Made by a program: the position numbers and the translations under genes. A DNA stretch of 64,000 bases. Origin: Bromus sterilis (taxonomy: Eukaryota > Streptophyta > Magnoliopsida > Poales > Poaceae). This document shows, in pieces, positions 36,501-47,345 of the stretch (position 1 is the first letter of the stretch; each line of letters begins with the position of its first letter). The stretch is from positions 223,165,770 to 223,229,769 of the forward strand of contig OX465595.1 in NCBI GenBank assembly GCA_950022295.1, given 5' to 3'. The notes below the pieces were generated by a model. That model did not search any database, was not told the DNA's origin, and worked only from the letters and a program-made list of their open reading frames with translations.

Positions 36501-37461
36501 TGGACTCGTGTACGCTTCTTACCTCAAGTCTGGTAGTCGTAGTTCAGGACTAGCCAAGTCAAAGCTGGCACTTCTGCATGATGAAACCCCACCTCTCTCT
36601 ACATTGATACTTGAGCATGAGTAGTTTAGTTCTGATGTAAGTCTTGCTGAGTACGACTTTGTACTCACGTTTGCTTATTCTATGTTTTAGATAAGAAACC
36701 AGACCCCGATGGAATCACCTTCGTGAAGCTTGACGTTGACCATTGGTAGCATAGTCCCAGACAGCAGTCTGGTCCCTCGTGGAAGGGCATGTTTGTTGTA
36801 CAAGGCTTCTCTAAGCCATTTGTTAAACTTGTCTGTACTCAGACCTAATTTGCTTCCGTTGTATGATGTAATGTTGATCACAGACATGTGATCTTTGTAT
36901 GCTCTATGTATAAGTCAATAAAGAATACTTTGTAGAGTTATGTGATGATACCTGCTGTTCATACTAGGCATGTGTGCTGCGTGTATGTTTATAACATGCA
37001 TGTCGTAGTATGGGTTTTCGAGACCTTAGTTGTGATCTGGCTGGCGGTCTTTTATACACCAAGTGGCCCTTAGATGTGCGCATCTTGGGGCATCGCGATG
37101 CGATTGTTTGTGACTCTGTCACGTGCACACTTTGTTGTATGATCGAGCCCGCCCTAGACCCCGACTAAGTGATCGGGCTGGAGTAAGTCTATGTAAGAGT
37201 TAGGATCCAATCGATAACATGGTTGAGGCGACTTGTCTATGAGTATGGGATTCACCACCCATAAGCATTTAGACTTGTGAGCGGATGTTGAGGACCCATC
37301 TCAGTTGATCATCCGGCCTGGATGGGATGCCCTCATATTCGATGCTTACCGAGAACGTTCTGTGCGTGGCCTTGTCTGCTTAGACAAGTGGGTACGGTTC
37401 TCGGCTCTCCATGTGATTGTATCGTGACTAGAATTACATACGCTAACCCCGGGTCCCGACA
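33518..37461 (+). repeat. Solo LTR of the G1 family inserted in G1 gag (LTR B)
   Basis: This is a full-length 3,944-bp LTR, the inverse complement of LTR A and C in family and order of blocks, with no internal region, flanked by AACTC on both sides. A second family member therefore inserted in the opposite orientation and then lost its interior by LTR-LTR recombination. It is visibly more different from LTR A and C than they are from each other, for example in its GC-rich part (about 34000-34900). The shared Gypsy island is at about 36318-36362. Confidence 0.93.
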
Positions 37462-37943
37462 AACTCTTCCTTCCTGCGCTCCATCAACTCATCCAGAATG
37501 TGGTACCCTCGAAAGGCAACACAGAACTCCTGCCAAGTCACTACGTGACCATCTGGCTGCATTGCAACATAGTTCTCCCACCACTGAAGAGCAGCACCTT
37601 CCAAGAAGTATACCGCGAAAATAACTCGGTCATCGGGAGCAACATGTGCTGTATCAAGCTTACGCTCGATGGAACGGAGCCAATCATCAGCTTCAAGGGG
37701 CTCAGAAGAACATCGGAATACCGGTGGCTTGAGGAGGATGAAATCCTGAATGCTGACCACCACATTACGATGGTGGGCGGTATTCTGCTCGATGAGCTCC
37801 AGAAGGCGTGTTTGCTCACGTCTATTCCGCTCAGCTTCCATCATGATTTCTGCCGCAGAAGGCGGTGGTGGAGGTTCATCATCATTTCGATTCCGATCAC
37901 GGTTTCGATTCCGAAGAACAACACTACGAGTTCTACCTGACAT
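37462..37943 (-). pseudogene. G1 gag, N-terminal part (split by solo LTR)
   Basis: The minus-strand ATG at 37943 starts MSGRTRSVVLRNRNRDRNRN, an Arg/Asn-rich head, followed by a proline run and the retrotransposon Gag core (EPLEADDWLRSIERKLD, FAVYFLEGAALQWWENY, VVTWQEFCVAFR). It ends at ...DELMERRKEE, where the solo LTR inserted. If the solo LTR and one AACTC copy are left out of account, the frame runs straight on into 33517 without a shift or stop. So gag was intact when the insertion occurred. Confidence 0.9.
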
Positions 37944-38413
37944 CTTGTGTGATAAAATTCAACAATCATAACAGGTTGTACGATGGAGGCAAAGATAAAA
38001 GGATATGATTTAGGCGGAAAAGATAATAATTCGAAGGCAATGATTCAAAGAAATTCGGAACAAATCCGGCAGCATAACGGCTACACTGGGATGGAAAATG
38101 AAACAACCTCGAAGAAATTGAACAGAACTTCTTCAAGGAACTCAAAACACGGAGACTCTGGACAACCACAACAATCCTACGGCTATAAGGAGGTAATCAA
38201 CGAGATGTTCTAGTAAGAATTAGATGAGCCTAGTCCTATCTTCCCGTAGAAAAGATGAGGGTGACTCAGAACTCAGATCGATGAGGTAAGGAGAAAAATA
38301 AGCCTTCCGTTGTTCCCTTATATACCCAGAGTAACTATATAACTATAGCAAGCTAGACTGGACTTCGGCCAAGGCTGATAATCCTACAGTCAGTCCTGCT
38401 CTAATACCAAGTC
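37944..38413 (-). other. G1 untranslated leader
   Basis: 470 bp lie between the 5' LTR and the gag ATG on the minus strand. It holds the primer site next to the LTR and otherwise no feature I can identify. Confidence 0.6.
38394..38410 (-). other. G1 primer-binding site (tRNA-Met)
   Basis: Minus strand: LTR end CCTGACA, a GAC spacer, then TTGGTATTAGAGCAGG, one mismatch from the TGGTATCAGAGC consensus. The same GAC spacer is found in G2. Confidence 0.8.
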
Positions 38414-41400
38414 TGTCAGGACCCGGTGTTAGCGTATGCAAGCCTCGCTACAACACAATCATATGGAGAGCCGAGAACCGTACCCACTTGTCTAAGAAGA
38501 CAAGGCCAAGCACAAAACGTTCTCGGAAAGCATCGAACGTGAGGGGCATCCCATCCAGGCCGGATGATCAACTGAAATGGGTCCTCATCGTTCGCACACA
38601 AGTCTAAATGATATGGGTGGTGAACTCCCATACTCATAGACAAGTCGCCTCAACCATACTATCGATTGTAATATAACCCTTACATAGACTTACTCCAGCC
38701 CGATCACTTAGTCGGGGTCTAGGGCGGGCTCGATCATACATCAAAATGTGCACGAGACAGAGTCTCGAACAATCGCATCGCGATGCCCCAAGCTGCGCAC
38801 ATCTAAGGTCCACTTGGTGTATAAAATACCGCCAGCCAGATCACAACTAAGGTCTCGAAAACCCATACTAAGACATGCATGTTATAAACATACACGCAGC
38901 ACACATGTCTAGTATGAACAGCAGGTATCATTGCAATTCTCTACAATGTATACATATTTATTAATAACTCTTACAGAGTGCACACAGAGATCACAAGTCT
39001 GTGATCCAACATTACATCAAACATGCGGAATAAAAGTAGGTATGAGTATAGACAAGTTTAACAAATGGCTTAGAGAAGCGTTATCTAAAAACAAGCCCTC
39101 CACGAGGGAACCAGTCGTCTGACTGGGACTACACTAGCTTGGTCTTGGTCTGAGTCTTCAATCTTCGAGCTTCGGGTAGAAGCCACCATCAGGTAGGTGT
39201 GTTCATCTAAAACATAGAATAAGCAAACGTGAGTACAAAGTCGTACTCAGCAAGACTTACGTAGGAACTATACTACTCATGCACATGTATCAAGATAAAG
39301 GGAGGTGGGGTTTCACTTGCAGAAGTGCCAGCTTTGACTTGGCTAGTCCTGAACTACGAGTACCAGACTTGAGGTAAGAAGCGTAAACGAGTCCACTACA
39401 TCTCCAACAAATTACACCACTATGGTTACTTCCTCGACTTCCCCACGAGGAGCACACCATAGCACTCACGCTTATCTTGCGAGTTTTAGAAGTATCCAGT
39501 TTAAGTTGTCTAATAATCGAGCACAGCTCTCCAAGTAGTCCCTTACCGCGGACGCGGCTATTCGAATAGTTTATTAACCCTGCAGGGGTGTACCGCTACA
39601 CACACACACTCATCAGTTACCGCCTGGGAGTGGGACCCTTCAAGCGGGTACCGATGAGGATGTTGCCACGACACTTCGCCCACAGCTCCGTTCCAGTCAC
39701 AAGACTCGCCTATCTGAGGGGGATCCGTATGGAAGTCCGGCCGAGGTTCCATTACAGCCTCAAACGATGTGTGCAGGGTCCCAAGCCGGTCTTGAAAAGC
39801 CGTTCATCCACTTCACAGACCGTGCCACAGCCCTACCAGAACTCCGAACTAATGCGACTCCTGGGGTTCCAACGGGGTGAGGTACTAGGTCGAGAGGGGT
39901 CAGTGAGCCCAATGTGTGGTTGTACTCTTCTTCTTGGATCACCACACAAGAACTCGGACTTAAGGCGGTGTTCAACGAGACAACCCACTGTGTACTCCTA
40001 CACAGCCTCTCATCGTTCACCTTGTATTAGGGTAGATTCACCAACACAGTTTCACTTTCATCAACACCCTGTTCACTATCATCCTGACTCACATCAAAAG
40101 CAACCTCCTTGTAAACTCAAAGCATGCAATAAGCAGCAACAGTTGCAGGGCCACATGATATCAAGCAACTCCTACATCTGCTAGGATTGTGGTTTGCTTA
40201 CTACTGTGAGAAGATGATAGGTCATGCAAAGGATATGGGTTCAACTATGCGGTAGAAACGTTATCATGGTGATCATCCTAAATAATGCATAAGCGAGACA
40301 TGAGAGGGAAGTGGGATTTTATCGACATGATCAAAGGGGGTTTGCTTGCCTTGCTGACGAGGATCAGTCACGGGGTCTTCAACGAAGGGGGTGAACTCGG
40401 GTTCCGGCTCCACATCTATCAGCAACATGACAATCATAGGATCAACATAATGTACAATGCATAATCACATGAATAAGATTGTAATGGTGATGTTCATGGT
40501 ACTAATGTGTTGAGCATTTAATTTAAAAGGAATATATTGCATTTGAGTTCCAAATTCAAAATCCATTTGATTTATCGATGAATTTCAAATGCATTTGCAT
40601 GCATGAAAGTTCATTTGAAAAGGTTGATCATGAAGTGATGTTGTATAGTTGGAACAATGTCTCTGATGTGTGGATGAATCCATCTAAAATAAGTGTGTTG
40701 CAAAGTCATTTGCAAATTCACTCAAAAATTGAATTCAATTTAAAGTCATATGGATGTTTGCCACTATTCACCCAATTTAAATTGGTCAAACATACAAACA
40801 AAGTCCATATTCAGAATCCTTATATTTTTTTGATAATTTTTGAAATATTATTTGTCCAATTTGGAGTTAATATGAATTTTCTATGATTTATTGAAGTTTG
40901 GCTAATTTTCTGGATTTTTTGTAATTCATAAATTCATTTCTAATTTTCTGGAATTGATTTATTGCATCATGCTGATGTACGGGTGATGTCACAGGGGGGG
41001 CTGACAACAGGGGCCCACCTATAAGTCTTAGTGGGGGTTAATCCCTATTAGATTAAACTAACAGTGGTTAGTTAGTAGCTAGGGCCCACTGGTCAGTGGG
41101 TGTAGGGTTAGGTTAGGGGGGTGATTAGGTTAGCTCTAATGGCCGGCTTGACGCCGGCGGCTGTGTACGCGGCAGCGCCTCGCCGGAGTTGCCTAGAGGC
41201 CACGGGAGACTACAGGGAGGGCACTGGAGTGTGCCTCACGCGCTCCCGCATCAAGTGGAGCCAACAGGGGCCCTCGGGGACGCTCCAGTGCACGACGACT
41301 TCAACCGTGGCGGCGGCCGGAGCCACTGAAGAGGGGGGCACGGGTAACGGGCTACGGCGAGAGGCGCGAAGGGGCTGGGCGAACGGGGAGCACACCCTGG

Positions 41401-42342
41401 TGCTAATGGAGCCGACGGGGAGGCCGAAGGGTGGCCGGACGGGGTGGAATCGCTCGCCGGCGTCCACTGTGCCCGGCGGCAAGACCTTGAAACTGGCGCC
41501 GTCTCCGGGGCCGTTCGGGCTCGATTGAGAGCGGGGATCGATGAAGGCGACAGCGGCGGGACTTCTGGACACGGTGGCTCGCCGCGAGGGGCACGGTGGC
41601 CACGCGAGTGCGGCGGTGCGGCGAGACCGAGCGCTCGGATGCGGTGAGAAACCGGCGAGAGAGAGAGCTAGAGGGAGCCGGGAGAGGGGGAGAAGTGTTG
41701 CGGGGCTCTGGGCGTCTCCGTGGCACGCTTAGGAGGAGGGAGAGGCTCTGGAAGTGCCTCGGTGGCCACGGCGGCGTCGCCGTCTCCCTCCCAGCTCGCC
41801 ACCGAGCTGGTTGAGGAAGAAGACAAGGGGGCTGGGTGGTGGGCTGGGCCAGCTGGGCCATGGGGGCTTAAGTTGGGCCAGATGCCCAGTAAACCCCTTT
41901 TGTTTTTCTTTCATTTTTCTTTTCTGTTAATTTGTTTTGCCCTAGTAATTAAATACCTAGGAAATTTATAAAATGCCCAAAACTTTTATGTGGACTTGTA
42001 ATATAACTAACTAGCCACTCACAAGTTTTGGATATTTTTGAAATTCAAACAATTTGAATTTCAAATCAAATAGGGGTATTATTTAATTTCCAAGCCCTGT
42101 TTGGAATATTTGAAAAGTCTTGGTGCATGCAGTGGGACCCACTTCACTTTATATGTGATCGTGCATATTTATAAGACTTTTCAAAAATACCTTAGGAATT
42201 TTTGGAAGAAATTTTTGTCTGGCCATTTAATTAAAATGTTTTAGGGCTTTTCTTTTCCCCAATTTTGAATTTATTTTGAAATTTTCACATGATGCAAAGG
42301 CCTAAGATTACCCTAGCACATACCTAACTTGGGGTTGTGACA
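38414..42342 (-). repeat. G1 5' LTR (LTR C)
   Basis: 3,929 bp, ends TGTCAGGACCC / GTTGTGACA, collinear with LTR A throughout. It contains the Gypsy island (about 39543-39600) and a GC-rich block (41110-41850). The + strand 198-codon frame at 39588-40184 is antisense and shared with LTR A by LTR duplication. Confidence 0.92.
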
Positions 42343-42430
42343 GTTGTGACACGCCGGAGTCGGCAACCACCACCACCAAAACACTAGCGTCCGCGCCATG
42401 AATCTGCTCCTCCTCCTCCGTCCGCGCCAT
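42343..42430 (-). other. N-terminal part of the CACTA ORF split by G1
   Basis: The minus-strand ATG at 42428-42430 begins MARTEEEEQIHGADASVLVVV, and after 29 codons reaches the G1 site. It continues in frame at 25619 once G1 and one TSD copy are left out. A pyrimidine tract and CTAG/CTGCAG just upstream (about 42436-42455) resemble a 3' splice site. Function unknown. Confidence 0.35.
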
Positions 42431-43140
42431 GGATCTGCAGCTAGGAAATCACAGGAAAACATTAGGTGAGATGGGTGGTCCGAAAAAGAAGGAGAGGGAC
42501 CAACCCATAACACGGCAGTGCCGGATCCATTAAGCTCTAGTCTCGTCTTCGCCGGATGTGGCGATCCCAGTCAATTTAGGGGTGGCGGTCGAAACCCTAG
42601 CTATTCACGGGGTGGTGGACGGCTTGAGCGCCGATTCTGGTCAGAAGAAAAGGAGGCGCTGGCCTAGGGGAGGTCGGAGTCGTGCTGCGCGCCGCCGGAC
42701 CTCACCGGATCTGGCCAATGTGGGTGGTGGAGGGGTGCGAGAGATAGAGATGTCCGTGAGGGGAGAAGGAGCGAGACAGAGTGAGGTCGTGGGGAGGGAC
42801 CGAGGAAGGGAGAGAGGGGTTGGTGGGGCTAGCGATGTGGTGAGGAAGGGAAGGGGGTCGGGCTGGCGATGCGGTGAGGAAGGGCCTGGGGGAGGCCATG
42901 GATGGTGGCGAGCTCTGCTGGATCTAGAAGGGAAGGGAGGAGAAGAGAGTGAGGGGGCGTCGTGCGCGACGAGGGAAAGAAAGGAGGCGGGGGGTTGGAT
43001 GGAAATGTCCACGAGGACAGAGGTAGGGTTTCGGATCAGGTGGGCTTGGGGTTGGTGTGGAAGGGCTAAGGACTGTCGTTGGATCCGCGAGCATCCAACG
43101 GTGTTAGTTGCATGATCCGCGTGAGACGCCCACGGACCAA
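42348..43140. other. CACTA right arm, GC-rich part
   Basis: GC-rich sequence with purine-rich GAGGAAGGG-type runs. Two long frames overlap on opposite strands (42558-43115 +, 185 codons; 42641-43159 -, 172 codons), both low-complexity (Gly/Arg or Pro/Ser) and unlike any transposase, so I leave them uncalled as genes. It may be the former 5' end of a transposon gene or a captured promoter/exon. Confidence 0.45.
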
Positions 43141-43149
43141 TCAGAATCC

Positions 43150-45560
43150 GGTGTTTCATTTTCTATTTTTTGAGTGGCCAAAATGAGTTTTTTTGTGAAG
43201 AACCTACCATATATTTGTTGCAAAATTTAACCAAATCATTTTTATAAAATATTAGTCCATATCTAATTTACAATTGAACAAATGGTTGAGTTTCAAAATC
43301 TTTTATCCACCTCTCGTAAAAAAGACAAATTTATGCCGATTCACCTGGAAGTGGGTCCATTCTGAACTACAGCTGCCTCATAGTTTGCCCATGATTCTTT
43401 TCCAAAAAGCATTTCTAGGTAGTCAAGTATATATTTAATTAGAGAAACACCAAAAAAATTCCAAGATTTAACCCCTAGCTAGGAACGGTCATGCCCATTG
43501 TTTTGACTACATTTTGAAACGGGCATGAAAATTTCAAAAAAAATCAAAAAAATGAAAAACCTTGGCATTGTGTCATTATATGTGACCAATTTACCAAGAC
43601 AAATAACAAATTTGTAATACGGCAAATATTTTTAAAAAGTGTTCTTAAAGATGAGCTATCATGTGTGAAGATTCATGGCTTTCAAGCCAAATGATCAATC
43701 TTATGGCCACATTCATGGCATTGTTTGTTCAAATGATCTCATATTTTGCACAAGTGTGCATCTTGTAATGTCAAACAATGTTGCTAAAGGAAGTTTTCAT
43801 TTTCTTTCCTTGAAAATTTCATTTTCCATTTTTCGAATGCCCAAAATGAGTTTTTTTGTGAAAGACCTACCATATATTTGTTGCAAAATTGGACCAACTC
43901 ATTTTTATCAAATACTAGTCTATATCTAATGTACAATTGACCAAATGGTTGAGTGTCAAAAGCTTTTATCCACCTCTCGTAAAAAAGACAAATTTACGCC
44001 GATTCAGTTGGAAGTGGGTCAAGTTGGAACTACAGCTGCCTCATAGTTTGCCCATGATTTTTTCAAAAATTCATTTCTAGGTAGTCAAGTATATATTTAA
44101 TCAGAGAAACACCAAAAGTTTTCCAAGATTTAACCCCTAGCTAGGAACAGTCAGGCCCGTCGTTTTGACTACATTTTGAAATGGGCCTGAAAATTTCAAA
44201 AAAAAATTGGAAAACCTTCGCATTGTGTCATTATATGTGACCAGGTTACCAAGACAAATAATAAACTTGTAATACGGCAAATATTTTTAAAAAGTGTTCT
44301 TAAAGACGAGCTATCAGGTGTGAAGATTCATGGCTTTCAATCCAAATGATCAATCTTATGGCCACATTCATGGCATAGTTTGTTTAAATGATCTCATATT
44401 GTGCACAAGGGTGCATGTTGGAATGGAAAACAATGTTGCTAAAGGGATTTTTCATTTTCTTTGCACAAAAAATTCATTTTCCATTTTCTAAATGCCGAAA
44501 GTAAGGTTATTTTGTGAAGAACATACCAAATATTGGGTAGAAAATTGGACCACTCTATTTTTAAATAATATTAGATCATATTTAATGTACAATTGACCAA
44601 ATGGTTCGCTGTCAAAAGCTTTGATCCACCTCTCCTGAAAAAGATAAATTTCCACCGATTCAATTGGAAGTGGGTAAAGTTTGAACTACATTTTCTCATA
44701 GTTTGCTCATGATTTTTTGCAAAAATCATTTCTAGGTACATAAGTACCTATTTAATTAGAGAAACATCAAAAAAATCCAAGATTCAACCACTAGGTAGGA
44801 CCAAATATTTGGTGCAAAATTGGACATACCAAAAAATTGGACCACTCTATTTTTAAATAATATTAGACCATATTTAATGTACAATTGACCAAATGGTTGG
44901 GTGTCAAAAGCTTTGATCCACCTCTGCTGAAAAAGACTAATTTCCACCGATTCAGTTGAAAGTGGGTCAAGTTTGAACTACAGCTGCCTCATAGTTTGCT
45001 CATGATTTTTTCCAAAAATTATTTCTAGGTACATAACTACCTATTTAATCAGAGAAACATCAAAAAAATTCCAAGATTCAACATCTAGCTAGGAACGGTC
45101 ATGCCCGTCGTTTTGACCGCATTTTGAAATGGCCATGATTTTTTAAAAAAAATAAAAAAAATGGAAAACCTTCACATTGTGTCATTATATATGACAAAAT
45201 TAGAAACACCAAAACTAGGTTTTTTTATGTAAAATATTTTTCATACACCTCTCATCAAAAAGACCAAATAGTTGCATGTAAAGTATTTTTCATACACGTC
45301 TTATAAAAAAGACGGATTTTTGCAAAATTAGTAGGAACCGAGTTAAATTTGAACTACATGTGCTTGATAGTTTGCTCATTGTTTCTTCCAAAAATCATTT
45401 TTATGTACATAAATTGCTATTTCATCAGAGATACACCAAAAGTTTTGCATGATTCAATGCCTAGCTGTGAATGTCCTGTCCGCCATTTTCACAACATTTT
45501 TAAATCGGCATAAATAATTCAAAAAAAATCAAAAAATGTAAAACATTCGCATTGTAAAAC
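43150..45560. repeat. About 660-bp tandem repeat array in the CACTA right arm
   Basis: The phrase TTTGTGAAGAACCTACCATA recurs at about 43190 and (slightly changed) 43855 and 44510, spaced about 664 and 655 bp, with the intervening sequence collinear (TTATCCACCTCTCGTAAAAA, CTGCCTCATAGTTTGCCCAT, CCCCTAGCTAGGAAC, CTTGGCATTGTGTCATTATA). A short partial copy of about 290 bp starts near 44800, and more diverged unit(s) follow to about 45560. It is AT-rich with no ORF over 90 codons. Large internal repeats of this kind are known from Triticeae CACTA elements. Confidence 0.85.
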
Positions 45561-46010
45561 ATTGGAATCTCACTTTGTCAACATTATTTGTCATTCCCAC
45601 ATGCACCCATGTCCACAATTTGCGTGTTCTTGTGAAGCAAGTATCAAATTATTATGTAAACCACAACTCAATTTTTGTGAATACACACACCATATTGAAA
45701 GGATTTATATTAGATTTATCAAAATAAATATAATTTATTGGAAATTTATGTGCAGGAATTATATTATATTTGAGTTTATTAAATATGTTAACCTTTTCCC
45801 CCCTTAATAACCCTCCATGCACCTAAATAAAACCTTTTTTAGTTTAGGGCAGACTTCCTGGGTGGGCTCCTGCATTCAATTTTTTGTTGAAGCCCGAGCA
45901 ACCCACCCCACCCACCCACTCAGAAAAAATGGCCTCGCTCACCAAGGCCCAGGCCCAGCGACATAAGGTATGTGTTAAGAAGAATAAGTGCGCTAGTCTT
46001 TACAAATCAA

Positions 46011-46090
46011 CCATGTAGCCTCGTGGTTCTGTTAGCTAGGACGAGAAGATGAAGGCGCGGGTTCGAGCCCCCGCATGCCTGTTTTTTTCA
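46011..46090 (+). ncRNA. tRNA-like Pol III box pair (SINE or tRNA relic) in CACTA arm
   Basis: A-box-like TAGCCTCGTGG (46016-46026) and B-box-like GGTTCGAGCCC (46060-46070), 34 bp apart, are followed by a T7 run (about 46081-46088), a possible Pol III terminator. The B-box region can form a T-arm-like hairpin (GCGGG / CCCGC). I cannot form a convincing acceptor stem, so it is not called as a functional tRNA; a tRNA-derived SINE head is more likely. Confidence 0.35.
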
Positions 46091-46119
46091 TTATCCAGTT
46101 CATATTTTATATTACTGGG

Positions 46120-46522
46120 CATTTGTCAACAGGGTGGGTCCAACTGACCAGTGGGCCCATATGGCGGGTCCCAGTCAATTGGGTGGGTCTGATATGACGG
46201 GTCCCACTGATCAGCATGACACATATGCATAATTGATAAATGAAACTAACAACTAAGCATGCACATAAGAAAAATTGCTGAGGTGGCACCCAACCATAGC
46301 AATGCAACATAATTATAAGGTCATGACCAATGTAATCAGCTAAAAGCAAAGCCATCGATCATTATTGTCTGTCTTATGACCATTTTGTGTAAGGAAATTA
46401 CGACCTTCTTGGCCAAAATGGTCATCAGCATATAGGTTTTAGACCCTCCTAATCATCTTGCGACCATTTAGTTCAGAATGGTCATAGATTTATGACTAAT
46501 TTTTTGAAGGTCACTAGAAAAA
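46120..46522. repeat. CACTA right subterminal repeats
   Basis: Numerous GGTCA/TGACC words (for example near 46320, 46376, 46408, 46422, 46462, 46480, 46509) approach the right end, mirroring the left arm. These are candidate transposase-binding sites. Confidence 0.7.
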
Positions 46523-46551
46523 GGTCACAAGTTAGCATATTTCTTGTAGTG
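46523..46551 (-). repeat. CACTA right terminal inverted repeat
   Basis: GGTCACAAGTTAGCATA...TTGTAGTG, the exact inverted copy of 23547-23575, followed by the CGG TSD. Confidence 0.95.
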
Positions 46552-46554
46552 CGG

Positions 46555-47345
46555 GTTGGTTTAAAGAATATCCGCCAGGAGCTACCCGACAGACACACAC
46601 ATGGTTTTCAAATGGTAAAATCAGCTTGGGCCACCACTAGAAATGTTTGAAGCTAGGTAGGTAAGAAAAGGGGACCCCATAACATCCCACACGCGGTTAG
46701 GCACGCTCAGTCTTAAAACCAATACCCAGAACTCAGATCCTAGGTGACTCGAATGGAACAAAGCGTGGGGGCGGGATAGCCTAGACCTTCCATCCTTCGT
46801 CAAATATAGTCAACATTATAATAATCATATCATCAACAACAATATAATAATGTGATATCCCAAACCAAGAGTAACAGGGTAACATCGTAGCATCCTAAGC
46901 ATGCTCACTAAGCAGGGGATGAGCAACGAGCAATAGAAACATAGCAGTACATGGTTTGCTGGGAGGGGACATGGCTGTATCGGTTTGAAAGAGGCTGTAA
47001 ACATGTGGTAGGATCAAATATCGAACCTATCCTAGACTAGCATGCAAACCGCTAGTTGAAATAGAATGGATCATAAGTAATGATAGTCCTTGCCTGTTGA
47101 TAAGTCGGGTTCCGAAGGTGTAGTTGATCGCAAGCTCGCATCGTCTCTGAGAGGTATCCGCGGAAGCACACAAGAGGGTAAACACTGGAAAGCAATCAAC
47201 GAGCAAGCACTCTATTACTACGAGGCAAACACAAGCAAGCATCAACAAGAAGGCAACACGAGACATCGCACCTACCGTCGAAAGCGGTTGCTAACACGTT
47301 AAGTGGAGTACTCGTCACACACGACGATACCGCACGTTTATAAAA
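46555..47345 (-). repeat. G4: Gypsy LTR, right fragment
   Basis: Continuation of the LTR that begins at 22430 after the CACTA insertion. It includes a block resembling the ends of Gypsy LTRs (GCAAGCATCAACAAGAAGGC and the like), then stops at the boundary with the G2 LTR, where similarity to 56790 onward begins (CTAAA.AAATTAGAATAATAC). The expected CA end, internal region and TSD are not seen. Confidence 0.6.

Larger units (their letters stand above)
25625..42342 (-). mobile_element. G1: chromodomain Gypsy retrotransposon, 16.7 kb with nested solo LTR
   Basis: This is a complete insertion on the minus strand: 5' LTR 38414-42342, tRNA-Met primer site, gag, then pol (PR-RT-RNase H-INT-chromodomain), polypurine tract, 3' LTR 25625-29556, and TSD GTTGT. 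Gene order and the C-terminal chromodomain-like segment place it in the chromovirus group, probably the Tekay/Del lineage. The two LTRs are alike in length (3,932 and 3,929 bp) and differ by a few percent by eye, with differences clustered near 26840-27060 versus 39650-39870. A solo LTR at 33518-37461 interrupts gag, and one stop codon interrupts pol. Without the solo LTR the element is about 12.8 kb. Confidence 0.92.
23547..46551. mobile_element. CACTA DNA transposon, non-autonomous, 23.0 kb including nested G1
   Basis: The ends are perfect 29-bp terminal inverted repeats beginning CACTACAAGAAATATGC, with a 3-bp TSD CGG. Subterminal TGTGACC/GGTCA words are repeated near both ends, as is usual for transposase binding in this superfamily. 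Removing G1 (25625-42342 and one TSD) leaves about 6.3 kb. No transposase (TNPD/TNP2) motif is seen, so the copy could only move with help from a related element. Contents: left arm 23547-25619, G1, then right arm 42348-46551 with a long-period tandem repeat. Confidence 0.9.

Noticed and set aside
42558..43159. 185-codon + and 172-codon - ORFs in the CACTA right arm
   Set aside because: Mutually antisense, low complexity, and unlike CACTA transposase; kept only as a GC-rich region.
46011..46090. Functional tRNA gene
   Set aside because: A and B boxes are present but I cannot form a proper acceptor stem or anticodon arm; reported only as tRNA-like.
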